NCBI GenBank assembly: GCA_963777595.1
Contig: CAVZRE010000050.1
Span: forward strand, 1-64,000
DNA from: CAVVFX01 sp963777595
GTDB taxonomy: Bacteria > Acidobacteriota > Terriglobia > Bryobacterales > Bryobacteraceae
Reading direction: 5' to 3'
Length of the DNA stretch: 64,000 nt
In this document: positions 27,288-36,616 of the stretch, piece after piece
Position numbering within the stretch: the first letter of the stretch is position 1
How the letters are laid out: every line of letters begins with the position of its first letter
Notes under the pieces: model-generated
The model's input: the letters and a program-made list of their open reading frames with translations, nothing else
Told to the model about the DNA's origin: nothing
The model's database searches: none
Position numbers and translations under genes: made by a program

Positions 27288-29678
27288 CTATTCCCGGGTG
27301 ATAAATTCGTCAAGATTCAGAAGCACGCGACTGATGCCAGTCCAATCCTGCTCCTTATCAAAATAAGTGGCAAGGCGATCCTTCTCATGAGCCGTGGGTT
27401 TGCGCCCCAGGCATAATTCGAAGGCATAATTCAACCGGTCGTTAAAACTTGTTCCCGGCGCTTGTCCTTCCACTCGTTTCGCCAGCGCGCCGGCCGCCTC
27501 GAAAAACACCGGATCATTCAGGAGGTTGAGCGACTGCAGCGGTGTATTGGAAATGCGGCGGCGAGGGCAAGCCAGATCCGAATCCGGTTCATCGAAGTTG
27601 ACCAGGAACGGATAAGGCGTGGTTCGCTGGTAATGAACATAGAGCCCGCGCCGGTATTTCAACTTACCTGGCGATTCCGCGTACTTGGTTGTAGTTCTCG
27701 CGTAACCCAACTCGTTCACCCCGTCCGGCTGAGGCGGCTTCACGCTGCGTCCGCCGATTTCGTCGTTCAACAGACCGCTGGCAGCCAACGCTTCATCGCG
27801 GATGGACTCCGCCGGGAGCCGAACGCGCGACTGCCGGGCGAGAAGGAGGTTCGCGGGATCTTTCGACTCCAGGTCCGGGCGAGCATCGGAGGACTGGCGA
27901 TAGGTTGCCGACAGCGCAATCTCGCGCAGAATTCGTTTCATGCTCCAGCCGTTTTGAAACTCGCCGGCGAGATAATCGAGCAATTCGGGATGGGAGGGCT
28001 TGTCCCCCTGCGTTCCGAAATCTTCGGAGGTATTGACGATTCCATGGCCGAACATTTCCTGCCACAAACGGTTCACTTCAACTCTCGCCACCAATGGATT
28101 GTCGGGGGCCATCGTCCATTTCGCGAGTTCGAGGCGTGTGGTGGCGTGGGCGGGCGGGAGGAATGACGGTGTTCCGGGGTCGACTTCCGGTCCCTCGTTC
28201 TTGTAATCGCCACGCAACGCAATATATGTGACCGGCCGGAGCGGGTCGTCCTCCATCGCATAAGCCTGGGTGAACGGCGGGAGAGTCTTGGCCAGTGCGT
28301 CCAGTTTGGCCCGCAATTCCTTCATCTGCGGACCAACGGGCGATCCCTTGATGAGCACCGGAAACGATCCACGGACGAAATAGCTGGTCAGCGCCCTCTG
28401 CTCACGCTCGCTACGCTCCGCCGGCGGCTTGCGAATGGTCCGTTCCGCGTGGTCGAAACCGGCGCGAAAACCGGTGCACGAAAAGTCCCAATCAAGATCC
28501 TTCCCGGGATGATCCAACGCACCGATCATGCGCGCCTCCCACAACGCCTGAAGTTCCGGAACGTTGTATTCCTTCAGTAACTCGTTGTACTTGAGATCAT
28601 AGGCCGGCTTGGCCTTCAGATATGGATCGAGTTCGCCCGGCAGCGGAGCATCGATATTGGCTTCCATTGCGCGGTTGAAGTACGCGAGGATCTGGTAGAA
28701 ATCCTTTTGCTTGATGGGATCATATTTGTGATCGTGACACTGTGCACAGCGCACGGTCATGCCCAGCCAGACGGTGCCGAAGGTTCCCGTACGATCTACC
28801 AGTTGTTCGAACCGCGTCTCACGCTGGTCAACGCCCGCCTCACGATTCGTCAGCGTCTGGCGAAAGAAACCGGTCGCAACCTTCTGTTCGACGGTTGCAT
28901 TCGGCAACTCATCGCCCGCGATCTGCTCAATTGAGAACTCGTCGTACGGCATGTCACGATTGAGCGCTTCAATCACCCATTGCCGATATCGCCATGCCCA
29001 TGGACGCTCCAGATCCTTTTCGTAGCCGTCACTATCGGCGTAGTGGGCCAGGTCCAACCAGTAGCGCGCCCATTTTTCTCCGTAGTGTGGAGATGCGAGT
29101 AACCGGTCGACCACGCGTTCATAGGCATCGGGCCGTTTGTCGTCCAGAAAATCCTGGACTTCTTTCGGAGCCGGCGGCAGCCCTGTCAGATCGAGAGTGA
29201 CTCGACGGAGCAAAGTGGCCTGGTCGGCGGGCGGCGACGGCTTTATCCCCTCGGCTTTGAGCTTTGCGAGGATGAACTGGTCAATATCATGCGCGCCGGC
29301 CGGACGCCGGATCGGCTGCAACGACCATAATCCAACGTGTGAGCTGCCGGGCCAATTCGCCCCTGCATCGATCCACGAGCGCAACGACGCGATCTCGGCT
29401 GCGGTGAGGTGCGGACCGCCCGGGGGCATGAATTTACCATTCTTGCCGGTCACCATATCCATCAGGCGGCTATGTGCCGCATCGCCTGGCTGAATCGCTC
29501 GCAAGGCAGCCTGCGGATCGTCGAAGCGCAGATTTTTCATCTGCACTTGCGGCCCATGGCAGGCATAGCAATGTTGCTTGAGGACCGGCTGAATATCGCG
29601 GGCGTAATCGGGCGTCGCAGCCTGGGCCAGGGCCGCCGGGAGCAGAAAGCCACAGCCCGCCAGGAAAAACAACCGCAT
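27288..29678 (-). CDS. PSD1 protein: planctomycete-type cytochrome c, DUF1549, DUF1553
   Basis: A protein of 796 residues from the ATG at 29678, which gives a signal peptide (MRLFFLAGCGFLLPAALAQA); the longer frame adds a non-hydrophobic leader. CYACHG at ~35-40 is a single c-type haem site (PSCyt1) with downstream Met candidates (MPPGG). DUF1549 (~110-320, DQFILAKLKAEGI onward) and DUF1553 (~470-750, RVEVNRLWQEMFGHG) follow. It is an exported haem protein paired with the DUF1501 gene, 5 bp away, in a presumed carbohydrate-degradation system. Confidence 0.9.
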   Translation of the reverse strand: MRLFFLAGCGFLLPAALAQAATPDYARDIQPVLKQHCYACHGPQVQMKNLRFDDPQAALRAIQPGDAAHSRLMDMVTGKNGKFMPPGGPHLTAAEIASLRSWIDAGANWPGSSHVGLWSLQPIRRPAGAHDIDQFILAKLKAEGIKPSPPADQATLLRRVTLDLTGLPPAPKEVQDFLDDKRPDAYERVVDRLLASPHYGEKWARYWLDLAHYADSDGYEKDLERPWAWRYRQWVIEALNRDMPYDEFSIEQIAGDELPNATVEQKVATGFFRQTLTNREAGVDQRETRFEQLVDRTGTFGTVWLGMTVRCAQCHDHKYDPIKQKDFYQILAYFNRAMEANIDAPLPGELDPYLKAKPAYDLKYNELLKEYNVPELQALWEARMIGALDHPGKDLDWDFSCTGFRAGFDHAERTIRKPPAERSEREQRALTSYFVRGSFPVLIKGSPVGPQMKELRAKLDALAKTLPPFTQAYAMEDDPLRPVTYIALRGDYKNEGPEVDPGTPSFLPPAHATTRLELAKWTMAPDNPLVARVEVNRLWQEMFGHGIVNTSEDFGTQGDKPSHPELLDYLAGEFQNGWSMKRILREIALSATYRQSSDARPDLESKDPANLLLARQSRVRLPAESIRDEALAASGLLNDEIGGRSVKPPQPDGVNELGYARTTTKYAESPGKLKYRRGLYVHYQRTTPYPFLVNFDEPDSDLACPRRRISNTPLQSLNLLNDPVFFEAAGALAKRVEGQAPGTSFNDRLNYAFELCLGRKPTAHEKDRLATYFDKEQDWTGISRVLLNLDEFITRE

Positions 29679-29887
29679 AAAGAGAACTATAGCGCGTCTG
29701 TGGGCAGGCTTCAGCCCAGTGCCGCATAGTACAGGTGACGCTCGGGTCGGCCTGACTGTGGCGCAACGAGCCTGAACAATCAACGAAGTGCGGGTCCTGC
29801 GCTCCTGGGGGCCCCGGCCGGACGCGGAGTAAGCCCCACATTCCTTGAAGATAGGGGAAGCAGCGAATTTCGCTTCAGCCCTTCGCT

Positions 29888-31024
29888 TCAGCCCTCCTTC
29901 AACACCTCTGCCCAGGTGACTTCCTGGCGTTTCTCCGCAGCCATCCTGCCCAGGATAGAAGTCAGAGTCGCATCCACAGCATCTTTCGCCATGGAATACG
30001 GCTTCTGGTCGACGATGCTGGTGAAGAACGCCTCCACCGCGTCATTGGTGATCTCGCGTTTGGACTCCACTTTCGTGGGATCTTTCTTACCGGCCTCGAA
30101 CCAGCTGTAATAAGTCCGCGTGGTCTCGAGCACGCCCTTGGTACCGACGAACTGCTCCCTCACATCCCAGTAAGGAGAGGCCGGAAGCTGAGTGCCCATC
30201 AACCATCCTTTCAGCCCGTTGGGATATTCGTACGTGATGTTGTAATGGTCGTTATTATCCCCGTTCTTGCGCGCCTTACGTCCGCCATCGCCAATGGCTT
30301 TCAGCGGATGGGACTTGGCGAACCAATTGAGGACATCGAGGCCATGGCAATCCTGTTCCACGATGAAATCGCCCGAGGTTTCTTTGTTCATGCCCCATCG
30401 GCGTATCTTGGCTTCGGCCGGATCCATCGGCGCCAGCGGTCTGCCCGCAAAGACATTGCCGGCCAGGATCCAATAACTGATCATCAGGTTGAGGTCTCCG
30501 AGCATACCGTAGCGGAGCATCTTCAGAGCCGCCAAATACTCCGGGCTGAAGCGCTGCTGAAAGCCGAACGCCACAGTCCTCGATTTGTCGACTGCCTCGG
30601 CGGCCTTCATCAGACGCAGGACGCCTTTCACATCCGCGCCGGCCGGCTTTTCGCAATAAATATGTTTGCCGGACTTTGATGCCGCTTCGAAATGTTCGGG
30701 GTGCAGGTATACGGGAGTCGCAATGAGCACCGCGTCAATGCTCCTGTCGGCTAATAGTACGTTAAGGTCCTTCGTCGCCGGAATATTGGCTGCACCGGGA
30801 ATCTGGGTCTTGGCTAGATCCAGGCGATCCGGATAGATATCGCAAATCATGGCCAAGCGGGCTCTTGGATCTTTGGTCATGAGGCCGCCGACGTAGCGTC
30901 CGCGTCCCCCGGTCCCGATGATCCCGAAGGACACCGCGGAATTGGCCTGATAGCCAAAGGCGACAGCAGGCGTAACGATCGTCAGCCCGGCGGTGATGGC
31001 TTGACGGCGAGTAACTTCATCCAT
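29888..31024 (-). CDS. Gfo/Idh/MocA-family oxidoreductase
   Basis: A protein of 378 residues. A short signal-like start (TRRQAITAGLTIVTPAVAFG) resembles a Tat signal. Nucleotide-binding FGIIGTGGRGRYVGG (~33-47) and IYCEKPAGADVKG (~125) are family motifs. It lies upstream of the PSD1 and DUF1501 genes on the same strand with a 209 bp gap, so it may act on their product. A 13 bp direct repeat (GGGCTGAAGCGAA twice) spans its stop codon. Substrate unknown. Confidence 0.88.
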   Translation of the reverse strand: MDEVTRRQAITAGLTIVTPAVAFGYQANSAVSFGIIGTGGRGRYVGGLMTKDPRARLAMICDIYPDRLDLAKTQIPGAANIPATKDLNVLLADRSIDAVLIATPVYLHPEHFEAASKSGKHIYCEKPAGADVKGVLRLMKAAEAVDKSRTVAFGFQQRFSPEYLAALKMLRYGMLGDLNLMISYWILAGNVFAGRPLAPMDPAEAKIRRWGMNKETSGDFIVEQDCHGLDVLNWFAKSHPLKAIGDGGRKARKNGDNNDHYNITYEYPNGLKGWLMGTQLPASPYWDVREQFVGTKGVLETTRTYYSWFEAGKKDPTKVESKREITNDAVEAFFTSIVDQKPYSMAKDAVDATLTSILGRMAAEKRQEVTWAEVLKEG

Positions 31025-31170
31025 AATGGACCTCGATGGTAGTTGGCTGGCTTAGTTCCGAGCGGCCGGACGGCGCTAGGTTGCAACGTGGCGATAGGAT
31101 CTGGACCGCGTCGCGTAAGTTCGCAAACGAGATGTGTAAACGACCATCATATATCGAGGCGAGCCACGGA

Positions 31171-32202
31171 TTAGAAGAATTCTACGTCGATCTGCTCATG
31201 CTCGGCGGCTACCTTCTCTCCTAGCGCGGCAGCATGCACCGACCGCTCACTGTGCATGGTGTACGATCCTGACAGTAACTCGGTAGCTTTGGATTTGCGG
31301 ATTTCGGAAGGAGCCTTCCGGCCGAGCGGTTCCAACTGTTCGTCGATGGCGTGATGCATCGACTGCAAAGCTTCGACGATATGACCGATGCGTTGGCCAA
31401 GGCGGTCCTGGAACTGCATCGTTTGCACGGCGGCGGCGATTTCTTCGGCCAGTGCTTCGCTTCGCTCACCCGCAGAGGCGACCGATCGCCGCATATTTCC
31501 ATGGGCGCTCTCCAAGTGGCCGAGCGCATCCTGAACCTGATCCTGAAGTTCGGCAATCCGGCTGCGGTCGGCGCAGGCCATCCCACCAACCTCCGTTTCA
31601 GCCGCTTTGGCATCGCCCGACAGGCTGAGAATCGTCGCCCGAATGTCTTCAGTAATTTCCTGGCTCCTGCGGGCTTGGGTCCAAAGCTCCTGAGCCACGA
31701 TCTCGAAGCCGGCTCCCCTCTCGCCGATGTGCGCGGCTTCAATCTTGGCATTAAGGGCCAGGATGGTATTGCCGAAGGCTATGCGGTCGACGTCAGCCAA
31801 TGCGCGCACGATCCGGTCCATGTTCTGTTCGATGGAATCCATGCGCTCTACCAGTTTGCGGCAGATCTCGCTGTCACCCACGATGCGGTCAAGCAAGTCT
31901 TCGAGCGTCGTACGCGAAGTAGACAGTAAGGCGCCGACTCCGGCTGGGGCACCCTCACCTTCAGAACTCCCGACGAGCCGGGATGCCTCATTTACCCCTT
32001 CGCGCGCTCTCTCCACCATGCGTTGAAAATTTCCGCCCACCTGAGTGACGGCCTGCTCCATCAACTGGTTGGCGTTGCGCAGTTGAGCGTCAACGACGGG
32101 CAACATTGGAAGCTGAGCCTCCACAACATCTTTCAGCTGCTCCAGACGCCTGGCGCGGCTCCAGCCGAAGACGATGACCCGGACCCATGTCCCGAAGTTC
32201 AT
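31171..32202 (-). CDS. soluble methyl-accepting chemotaxis-like signalling protein
   Basis: A protein of 343 residues from Met at 32202; an in-frame Met at 32265 is an alternative. No convincing membrane helix is present; residues 5-13 are only weakly hydrophobic. Residues ~120-240 form the MCP signalling hairpin, with FGNTILALNAKIEAAHIGER corresponding to the conserved tip, flanked by long coiled coils. Methylation-type glutamates are not obvious. It could report to a CheA/CheW array from the cytoplasm, but no che genes are in the window. It is divergent from the ATP synthase operon. Confidence 0.75.
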   Translation of the reverse strand: MNFGTWVRVIVFGWSRARRLEQLKDVVEAQLPMLPVVDAQLRNANQLMEQAVTQVGGNFQRMVERAREGVNEASRLVGSSEGEGAPAGVGALLSTSRTTLEDLLDRIVGDSEICRKLVERMDSIEQNMDRIVRALADVDRIAFGNTILALNAKIEAAHIGERGAGFEIVAQELWTQARRSQEITEDIRATILSLSGDAKAAETEVGGMACADRSRIAELQDQVQDALGHLESAHGNMRRSVASAGERSEALAEEIAAAVQTMQFQDRLGQRIGHIVEALQSMHHAIDEQLEPLGRKAPSEIRKSKATELLSGSYTMHSERSVHAAALGEKVAAEHEQIDVEFF

Positions 32203-32409
32203 CTGACAGGCTCCGGGACGGGGGCGGGGAGGCGATCCTGCAATAAAGGCCGCATGTTCACTCAATTCTTTTATCGGCTTTGGGGGTGGATCTCTTTAGG
32301 CCGGCGGCAGATAATTCACCAGAAAGCGCGTTTAGCGGTGCTGACGGAACCGCAGAACAGGTCGCCTTTCCAGGGCAATCCGGCCCTCGCTCGCCGTGGC
32401 CGGTTCTGG

Positions 32410-32438
32410 TTGATTGACTCCCCCCCGCTACGTATGTT
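32410..32438 (+). promoter_or_regulatory. sigma-70-like promoter for the ATP synthase operon
   Basis: TTGATT (32410-32415) and TATGTT (32433-32438) are separated by 17 nt, 41 nt before the atpF' start. This is the best -35/-10 pair in the 277 bp between the divergent MCP-like gene and the operon. No operator is evident. Confidence 0.4.
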
Positions 32439-32479
32439 AAGTTCTTTAGTTAATCGCACTTCGCCGTTTTCCCTAAATC

Positions 32480-32929
32480 ATGGAAGCAACTTTACATGCG
32501 CTGGGTCGCATAGTGCTCTTCGGGCTGCCGACCTCCTTTCTGGTGATTCTGTTATGTATTTACCTGAAAGCAATGTACTTCAAGCCGTTTCAGAAAATGC
32601 TGGCCGCTCGCTACGAGGCTACTGAGGGAGCCCGTAAGGCGGCCGAGGAAAGCCTTGCCCGGACCAATGCCAAAGCCCAGGAATTCGACGCGGCCTTGCA
32701 ACAGGCCCGCCAAGAAATCTATTCCGAACAGGAACAGTATTTGAAAAAATTGCGCGATCAACAGGCATCCGAGACTGAGGCGGCCTTACGCGCCGCGGAA
32801 GCCCGTCTGGCCCAAGCCCGTGAGCAACTCGCAGCCGACGCGGCTTCCGCCCGGTCGAGCCTGGCGGCACAAGCCGACGTTCTGGCTTCACAAATCGCCG
32901 ACGCGATCCTGAACGGGAGGGCCGCTTGA
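32480..32929 (+). CDS. ATP synthase F0 subunit b'
   Basis: A protein of 149 residues. One N-terminal membrane helix (LPTSFLVILLCIYLKAMYF, residues ~16-34) is followed by a long charged coiled coil rich in A, E, Q and R, as in b/b' peripheral stalk subunits. Because a second b-type gene follows directly with a 4 bp overlap, this pair probably forms a b/b' heterodimer stalk rather than a homodimer. The order b'-b-delta-alpha-gamma-beta-epsilon continues downstream; no a or c subunit precedes it. Confidence 0.85.
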   Translation: MEATLHALGRIVLFGLPTSFLVILLCIYLKAMYFKPFQKMLAARYEATEGARKAAEESLARTNAKAQEFDAALQQARQEIYSEQEQYLKKLRDQQASETEAALRAAEARLAQAREQLAADAASARSSLAAQADVLASQIADAILNGRAA

Positions 32930-33516
32930 AAAGATTCGCGGCACTCTTCATGGGCTTGGGGCTTTGCCTCGCGCCGCTGGCTTTCGCCGAAGAAGGGAAA
33001 GGCGAGAAGAAGGCCGAGTCGGAGCCGAGCATGGTCTGGGAACTGGTGAATTTCGCTATCCTGGCTGGTCTTGCGGGCTATTATTCGGTAAAAAAAGGCG
33101 GACCGTTTTTTAACGCGCGAGCCGCGGACATCCGCAAAGGGATCGACGACGCGGAAAAGATCAAGGCGGAATCGGATGCGAAGATTTCCGCCATCAACAG
33201 CAAGTTGGGCCGTCTGGACTCCGAGATTGCCTCCTTGCGGGAATCCGCGGGCTCCGAACGCAGGGCAGCGGAACAACGGTTGAAAGAAGAAACGCAACGC
33301 GAGATTCAGCGGATCAGCGCGCATGCCGAAGCCGAGATCGATACCGCCGGAAAGAGCGAAAGGGTCGCCCTCCAGCGGTATGCGGCTAAGCTGGCTCTGG
33401 AACTGGCGGAAACCAAAGTGCGGGCGCGGATGAATCCCACTGCCGAAGATGCCCTGGTGCAAGCCTTTGTTCACGGCCTTGGGACTACCAACCCGCGACC
33501 GCAAACCCACAACTAA
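32926..33516 (+). CDS. atpF: ATP synthase F0 subunit b
   Basis: A protein of 196 residues from TTG at 32926, which overlaps the upstream stop. It has two hydrophobic segments: a cleavable-looking signal at residues 1-21 (MKRFAALFMGLGLCLAPLAF) and a helix at ~36-52 (MVWELVNFAILAGLAGYY). A long coiled coil follows. A signal-peptide-like extension before the b-subunit helix is found in some Acidobacteriota and Deltaproteobacteria. It links F0 to the delta subunit. The gap to atpH is 9 bp. Confidence 0.87.
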   Translation: MKRFAALFMGLGLCLAPLAFAEEGKGEKKAESEPSMVWELVNFAILAGLAGYYSVKKGGPFFNARAADIRKGIDDAEKIKAESDAKISAINSKLGRLDSEIASLRESAGSERRAAEQRLKEETQREIQRISAHAEAEIDTAGKSERVALQRYAAKLALELAETKVRARMNPTAEDALVQAFVHGLGTTNPRPQTHN

Positions 33517-33525
33517 AGAAACAGA

Positions 33526-34081
33526 ATGACTTCTTCCGCAGTAGTAACCCGATACGCCAACGCCCTCGCCGACGTCGTCATGGGAGCGGCGGGCGCGGGT
33601 ATTGAGCCGGGCGAAGCAGCCGCTCAATTGCGCGCCTTTGCCCAAACGGTCAAGGAAACGCACGACCTGCACAACGTCCTGATCTCGCCGAGTGTGTCGC
33701 TGGCCCGCAAACGAGCGGTGATCTCGAAGATCGCGGAAGTGCAGGGGGCATCGCGGATCGTGCGTAATTTTCTGCTGGTACTGACCGATCACCGGCGGCT
33801 GGACGCTTTGATGGAAGTCGCGTCGGCTTTCGAGATGATTGTCGACGAGCGGCTCGGTTTTGCGCGCGCGAGCATTCAGTCGGCGGAGGCGCTACGTCCG
33901 GACCAGCAGGATGCGCTGGTGCAGAAGATCTCGGACACTGACAGGCAAGAACGTTCGCCCGACTTACTCGGTGAATCCGGAACTGGTGGGCGGCGTAGTC
34001 GTGAACGTTGGTTCCAAAGTTTACGATGGCTCGGTGCGTGGTCAATTGGCAGCCATCGAGCGGCGGTTGGTTATCGGGTAG
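33526..34081 (+). CDS. atpH: ATP synthase F1 subunit delta (frameshifted in this sequence)
   Basis: The N-terminal domain (VTRYANALADVVMGAAGAG onward) is typical OSCP/delta. At ~33933 one extra G shifts the frame; the second frame then supplies TLTGKNVRPTYSVNPELVGG and VGSKVYDGSVRGQL, the conserved C-terminus, ending at the TAG at 34079-34081. Corrected length is ~184 residues, normal for delta. Without correction the frame runs on into atpA and yields a false fusion. The subunit joins F1 to the peripheral stalk. Confidence 0.88.
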
Positions 34082-34120
34082 CGACCTGGGGTCGCCACGC
34101 GGGCGAGGGTGCCCGGCCCA
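34081..34120. repeat. tandem-hairpin repeat between atpH and atpA
   Basis: GCGACC-TGG-GGTCGC (34081-34095) is followed by CGGGC-GAGGGT-GCCCG (34100-34115). The same two-hairpin unit occurs after rnr at 50065-50100 with 4-nt loops. It begins on the last base of the atpH stop. There is no T-run, so read-through into atpA is expected; an RNA-stability or dosage role is possible. Confidence 0.6.
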
Positions 34121-34158
34121 CGATACGTTTAGACAGGAAGTCTGGAGACAGAAGTAGC

Positions 34159-35705
34159 ATGGCTCAGATTAGAGCAGACGAAATTACCAGCATTCTCCGG
34201 CAGGAGATTGAGAATTACGAGCGGGCGATCGATGTTTCCGAAGTCGGTTCGGTCATCTCGGTAGGCGACGGAATTGCGCGCATCCATGGCCTCGAAAAGG
34301 TCATGGCGGGCGAGCTGATCGAGTTTGGCCACGGCGTTTCCGGCATCGCCATGAACCTGGAAGAAGATCAGGTCGGCGCGGTGCTGCTGGGCGAGTTTAC
34401 GCACATCGTCGAAGGCGATGAGGTGCGGCGCACCGGGCGCATCATGTCGGTGCCGGTGGGCGAAGCGCTGATCGGCCGCGTAGTGGATGCGCTGGGCCGT
34501 CCGATCGACGGCAAGGGTCCGATCGCCACCGAGCAGTTCAATCCGATGGAGCGCATCGCGCCGGGCGTCGTCGACCGGCAGCCGGTGAAGCAGCCGATGC
34601 AGACCGGCATCAAAGCGATCGACGCCATGATTCCGATCGGCCGCGGGCAGCGCGAATTGATCATCGGCGACCGGCAGACGGGCAAGACGGCGATCGCGCT
34701 CGACACCATCATCAACCAGAAGGGCGGCGACCTGATCTGCATCTATGTCGCGATCGGGCAGAAGCGCTCGACGGTGGCGCAGGTGGTGAAGACGCTCGAA
34801 GATGCCGGCGCCATGGAATATACCATCGTGGTATCGGCGTCGGCGTCCGATCCGGCGCCAATGCAGTATCTCGCGCCTTATGCGGGATGCGCGATGGGCG
34901 AGTATTTCCGCGACAAGGGCGGCCACGCGCTGACGATTTACGACGATCTTTCGAAGCATGCCGCGGCTTATCGCGAAATTTCGCTGCTGCTGCGCCGTCC
35001 GCCGGGTCGCGAGGCGTATCCCGGCGACGTGTTCTTCCTGCACAGCCGTCTGCTCGAACGCGCGGCGAAGCTGTCGAACGAAAAGGGCGGCGGTTCGCTG
35101 ACCTCGCTGCCGTTCATCGAAACGCAGGCCGGCGACGTTTCGGCTTACATTCCGACCAACGTGATCTCGATCACCGACGGGCAGATTTACCTGGAAGCGG
35201 ATCTGTTCAACTCCAACATCCGTCCCGCGATCAACGTGGGTCTTTCGGTGAGCCGCGTCGGCGGCAGCGCGCAGATCAAGGCGATGCGGTCGATCGCGGG
35301 TACGCTGCGTCTGGATCTGGCGCAGTATCGCGAACTGGCGGCCTTCGCGCAGTTCGGCTCCGATCTGGACAAGGCTTCGCAGGCGCAGTTGAATCGCGGT
35401 AAGCACCTGGTGGAAATTCTGAAGCAGCCGCAGTACGCGCCGCTGCCGGTGGAAAAGCAGGTGGCGATCATCTACGCCGGCGACGCAGGGCTTCATCGAC
35501 GATCTGCCGATCGAGCGCTGCCGCGCGTTTGAAACTGGACTGTACAGCTTACATCGACAATGCCAAGCCGGCGATCTGGTCGACGATCAAGGAAAAGAAG
35601 GTTCTGGACGACGAGTTGAAGAACGACCTGAACACGGTCGATCAAAGATTTCAAGCAGCGGTTCGTTGGCGAGAAACGCAGCCGGCCGCGGCAGCCAAGG
35701 CGTAG
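34159..35705 (+). CDS. atpA: ATP synthase F1 subunit alpha (frameshifted near the 3' end)
   Basis: Starts at ATG 34159 after GGAGA (34144). IIGDRQTGKTAIALDTI is the P-loop (GDRQTGKT) and residues to ~440 are intact. From 35482 the frame is broken by extra bases at ~35482, ~35549 and ~35640 and a likely missing base at ~35676. Correcting them restores GFIDDLPIERCRAFETGLYS and KDFKQRFVGEK, ending in an Ala/Lys-rich tail at TAG 35703-35705, 6 bp before atpG. It is the non-catalytic nucleotide-binding subunit of F1. Indels in so essential a gene argue for sequence error. Confidence 0.92.
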
Positions 35706-35711
35706 TTCGCC

Positions 35712-36577
35712 ATGCCGAGTCTCATCGACATCCGGCGGCGAATCCGCTCGGTCAAGAACACGCAGCAGATCACGCGGGCCATGAAGATGGTCTCGGCGGC
35801 AAAGCTGCGGCGCGCGCAGGAGAGGGTGATCGCGGCCCGGCCGTACACCAAACTGCTCGACGACGTGCTGGCCGATCTGGCAGCCGCCGCGCAGGGCGAT
35901 CCGGAAGTGGGTTCGAATCCTTTGCTGGCGCAGCGTGAAGAGAAGCGGATCGAACTGCTGTTCTTTACCAGCGACAAAGGTCTCGCCGGCGCGTTCAATT
36001 CGAACCTGATCAAAGCTTCGCTGCGGTTCTATGCGGACCATCCGGACGCGGAGATCAGCTGGTGCTGCTGGGGCGCAAGGGCCGCGACTTTTATCAAGAA
36101 GCGCAATTCGAAGATCCTCTCCGAACACGTGAATGTCCTCAACAAGGCCACTTACGCGGATGCGGCGGAGATCGCCAAGGTCCACGGTCGAGCGCTTCAA
36201 GAACGGCGAGATCGATGCGGTTTATCTGTTGAACAACGAATTCAAGAGCGTGATCCTGCAGCGGCTTTCGGTGAAGAAGCTGCTGCCGGTGAAGCTGCCG
36301 GAAAAGCCGGTGGAGCACGACTACGATTTTCGAACAGCCTCCGCTCGAGATGCTGGAGCGTCTGCTGCCGCGCTTCGTCGAAGTGGAGATTTACCGGTCG
36401 ATGCTGGAGACCACGGCGGCGGAGCATGCCGCGCGTATGACGGCGATGGACGCGGCGTCGAGCAACGCGAAGGAAGTGATCGAGACCCTGACGTTGAACA
36501 TGAACCGCATCCGGCAGGCGGCAATTACCAAGGAAATTATTGAAGTCGTCAGCGGCGCGGCGGCGGCTGAGGGATAG
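35712..36577 (+). CDS. atpG: ATP synthase F1 subunit gamma (several frameshifts in this sequence)
   Basis: Begins MPSLIDIRRRIRSVKNTQQI, the conserved gamma N-terminus, and ends NRIRQAAITKEIIEVVSGA, the conserved C-terminal helix. Between them a compensating pair of indels (~36059 and ~36095) garbles LVLLGRKGRDFY, and extra bases at ~36183 and ~36325 shift frame twice. Corrected length is ~287 residues, as expected. It forms the rotating central shaft. The spacing to atpA (6 bp) and atpD (39 bp) is normal for an operon. Confidence 0.9.
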
Positions 36578-36616
36578 CAAAGGCACAGCCGAAGTCACGA
36601 GAAGAGAGAGATTACT

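Noticed and set aside
33526..35532. A single long frame that looks like an AtpH-AtpA fusion
   Set aside because: The frame only joins them because one extra base in atpH removes its stop. After correction delta ends at 34081 and alpha starts at 34159 with its own Shine-Dalgarno.
35921..35945. GGGTTCGAATCC, a tRNA T-loop-like sequence
   Set aside because: It encodes part of atpG in frame, and no tRNA cloverleaf can be formed around it.
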